Source: a virus
Reading direction: 5' to 3' (one strand)
Virus record (IMG/VR): IMGVR_UViG_3300027741_003569
Location: 1 to 26,457 of that record
DNA: 26,457 nt
Shown here: piece by piece, positions 24,818-26,457 of the stretch
Numbering within the stretch: the stretch's first letter is position 1
Layout: every line of letters begins with the position of its first letter
Program-made: the position numbers and the translations under genes
Notes under the pieces: generated by a model
Database searches by the model: none
Told to the model about the DNA's origin: nothing
Seen by the model: the letters and a program-made list of their open reading frames with translations, nothing else

Positions 24818-25770
24818 AAGTTTTGGAATTAATAAAAGAAGCTAACGTAGCAGCCAAGATCACTGATGCCAAAACAATCAAAATGATTGGCATTGCCATG
24901 AGACATGATGCCACACTGCCAAGAGCAATGATAGCACAATTGGGTCCACGACCCTCAGATCAAGATCTATTAAAAGCATGGAGCGAAATTCTTGACAAAG
25001 CATTAAGAAACACCATGTATGGTGACCTCAGTCAAGATGGAAAATTTGATGATTGGTTGACTAGATTATACACCAATGGTGTTGTTGACTACGAAGAAAT
25101 TGATGGCGAAGGTGGTGATGCATTGGGTGCTTGGAAGGCATTGAGCACTCGTGGTAAACTAAAAGAACCGCATCAGGATTTTAATAAATTCAAAAGTCTT
25201 CGACAAATTCAAGTGATCATGCAGGATAGAGATTATAGAAACGAACTGCAAAGAATCAAAAATCAAGCCGAAGTTGACAAACACAAGCGTGATAAAAAAG
25301 AAGTCACAATACTGGATGACGAACGTTTCCTAGCAGTTGTGCCAATGAATTATGGCAGTTGCTATACATTCAACAACGCACATGGATTCCAAGCCAGTTT
25401 CTGTACAGGATCCAGCAGTGGTATGAATTGGTTCAAAAGATACGCAGATGATGGTCCCATTGTCAGCATATATGACAAACAAAATGTAGACGATGTCAAT
25501 GGCAAATGGCAGATGCATGCCCCCACAAACCAGTTGAACAACGGCGATCAAAGTGTGAGAAGTGATCGTAAATTTGCAGAATTGTTTCCTGGACTGATGA
25601 CCAAGATTATTGCAGGACTAAGAGCCCATGCTGAAGAAATCAAACAAAACAGTACAGATATTGTCTCCGGCGGGTATGACATTGACAAAGCTATTGCAGA
25701 CATCGAAAGTCGTTTCCCGTTGTCAGTGGCCAGCAAAGAAACTGATGAGCCACAACAACAGGAAATTTAA
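24814..25770 (+). CDS. Phage protein of unknown function, coupled to upstream gene
   Basis: A 318-residue soluble protein starting MKVLELIKEAN, an N-terminus of a kind frequent in T4-like environmental phages. A charged helical middle (about 130-165) precedes a distinct block at about 170-245 with GSCYTFNNAHGFQASFCTGSS, WFKRY, GPIVSIYDK and GKWQMHAPTNQ. That block loosely recalls a recurring phage domain in which a W/S-C-T/A motif is followed by Y-x-G-P-x-x-x-I-D and K-W/Y-Q-x-H, but I cannot attach a function. Two Cys (in SCYTF and SFCTG) are candidates for conserved residues. The start overlaps the upstream stop (ATGA), implying coupling. A structured noncoding segment follows the stop. Confidence 0.75.
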   Translation: MKVLELIKEANVAAKITDAKTIKMIGIAMRHDATLPRAMIAQLGPRPSDQDLLKAWSEILDKALRNTMYGDLSQDGKFDDWLTRLYTNGVVDYEEIDGEGGDALGAWKALSTRGKLKEPHQDFNKFKSLRQIQVIMQDRDYRNELQRIKNQAEVDKHKRDKKEVTILDDERFLAVVPMNYGSCYTFNNAHGFQASFCTGSSSGMNWFKRYADDGPIVSIYDKQNVDDVNGKWQMHAPTNQLNNGDQSVRSDRKFAELFPGLMTKIIAGLRAHAEEIKQNSTDIVSGGYDIDKAIADIESRFPLSVASKETDEPQQQEI

Positions 25771-25783
25771 AGAACCCACCTTA

Positions 25784-25866
25784 GGGCCGGGAGTCGTCAA
25801 CGGTAACAGGCGTCCGGATGAATAAGACTGTGTCCCGTTAGTACACGCCGGAGAAAGTAACCGGCA
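25784..25866 (+). ncRNA. Possible structured RNA element (unidentified)
   Basis: GC-rich noncoding segment between two AT-richer genes. Pairing seen by eye: GCCGG 25786-25790 with CCGGC 25861-25865; GGCGT 25809-25813 with ACGCC 25845-25849; and AACGG 25799-25803 with CCGTT 25835-25839, which crosses the second helix as an H-type pseudoknot. An alternative hairpin GCCGG 25847-25851 / CCGGC 25861-25865 competes with the first two helices. No T-run follows, so a simple terminator is unlikely. It ends 15 nt before the HAD gene. I could not match it to a riboswitch, ribozyme or tRNA consensus that I remember. A cis-regulatory or small RNA role is inference. Confidence 0.4.
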
Positions 25867-25868
25867 TT

Positions 25869-25878
25869 AATAAATAAT
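25869..25878 (+). promoter_or_regulatory. T4-like late promoter box adjacent to start codon
   Basis: AATAAATAAT directly follows the structured segment, and the eight-base core ends only 4 nt before the ATG at 25881. If used, the transcript would start at or next to the start codon. It may instead be a chance AT-rich match. Confidence 0.42.
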
Positions 25879-25880
25879 TC

Positions 25881-26457
25881 ATGCGATCTAAAGAATTCAC
25901 CAAATCCCTAAAAAGCCTAGTTATTTTTGACATAGATGACACGCTGCTGCATACTACGGCTAAAATACGGGTGATTAAGAATGGTCGAACCGTTCGTGAA
26001 TTAACCAATCAGCAATTTAATAATTATGAACTACAGCCAGGTGAAGAGTTTGATTTTGGCGAATTCCGTAGTGCTGAAAAATTCAATAGGGAAAGTGAAC
26101 CCATTGAACCCATGATACGCAAACTCAAAACTATATTAAACCACAGCGCCAATGCTGACGTTATCATGCTCACAGCTCGTGCAGATTTTGATAATAAAGA
26201 TCTTTTTTTAAAAACTTTCAGTGATTTGGGCATTGACATGAGTCAAGTTCATGTGCATCGTGCAGGCAATTTACCTGGTGATGCAATTCCTGCTGAAAAG
26301 AAAGCAGTATATGTACGCAAGTATGCTGACACTGGCAAATACGATCATATTAGATTGTATGACGACAGCACCAGCAATTTATCAGTGTTTAAAGAATTGA
26401 AAACAGAATATCCCAACATTGATTTTCGTGCCTATTATGTGGGCTCGGCGGGCAACA
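25881..26457 (+). CDS. HAD-superfamily phosphatase, 3' end beyond window
   Basis: An open frame from ATG 25881 to the window edge (192 codons, no stop). HAD motif I is FDIDDTLLHT at 16-25 with nucleophile Asp17 and Asp19. Motif II is in VIMLTAR (the Thr), a Lys follows in AEKKAVY, and RLYDDS supplies the acidic motif IV pair. The insert between motifs I and II is small, suggesting a compact phosphatase or a polynucleotide-kinase-type 3'-phosphatase-like domain. T4-like phages carry HAD domains in end-repair enzymes, but no kinase P-loop is visible here, so substrate is open. No Shine-Dalgarno precedes the start; the structured segment and late box do. Confidence 0.8.
   Translation, partial: MRSKEFTKSLKSLVIFDIDDTLLHTTAKIRVIKNGRTVRELTNQQFNNYELQPGEEFDFGEFRSAEKFNRESEPIEPMIRKLKTILNHSANADVIMLTARADFDNKDLFLKTFSDLGIDMSQVHVHRAGNLPGDAIPAEKKAVYVRKYADTGKYDHIRLYDDSTSNLSVFKELKTEYPNIDFRAYYVGSAGN

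Noticed and set aside
25818-25841. Seven-codon leader peptide inside the structured segment
   Set aside because: An ATG-to-TAG frame exists but has no clear ribosome binding site and lies across the predicted helices.

Overview
The window reads as part of a large tailed-phage genome of the T4-like (marine or freshwater myovirus) kind. Four lines of evidence support this. There is a T4 gp30-type ATP-dependent DNA ligase. AT-rich late-promoter boxes matching the T4 TATAAATA consensus, often followed by CT, sit before most structural genes. Genes are tightly packed with ATGA overlaps. About 20 kb is filled by tail-fibre, adhesin and other virion proteins built from repeats familiar from environmental T4-like phages. 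The host cannot be named from the sequence; composition is moderate in GC. I saw no tRNA, CRISPR, integrase or IS element.

Left part (1-3302): a HesB/IscA-type Fe-S carrier is followed by a perfect sigma70 promoter (TTGACA, 17-bp spacer, TATAAT). This promoter drives the ligase and a translationally coupled WavE-like glycosyltransferase, and possibly a striking full-length translation initiation factor IF-1 homologue. A convergent HNH endonuclease gene on the minus strand closes this block. It has its own late-type promoter box.

Middle part (3386-23083): eleven consecutive plus-strand virion genes lie in several late transcription units. They comprise long fibre proteins with repeated GALTVxGGVGIGG and LQSVTxRG modules, a LamG-like lectin protein, three glycine-rich adhesins, a 1076-residue structural protein and short fibre-like proteins. 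Modules are visibly shuffled and duplicated between genes. One gene carries seven perfect 33-bp tandem repeats, exact 89- and 50-bp blocks are shared between two genes, and codon usage changes sharply inside one fibre gene.

Right part (23112-26457): a secreted NUC1-type DNA/RNA nuclease is followed by two overlapping genes of unknown function. Next comes a GC-rich noncoding segment with pseudoknot-like pairing potential, then a HAD-family phosphatase gene truncated by the window edge. Two late boxes here lie only 4-6 nt from the start codon, which suggests leaderless messages.

The layout suggests a host-driven early unit for replication and takeover functions (ligase, glycosyltransferase, IF-1), followed by gp55-type late transcription of the host-recognition apparatus. 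The observations most worth following up are the phage IF-1, the perfect 33-bp repeat array in a fibre gene, and the structured noncoding segment before the HAD gene.
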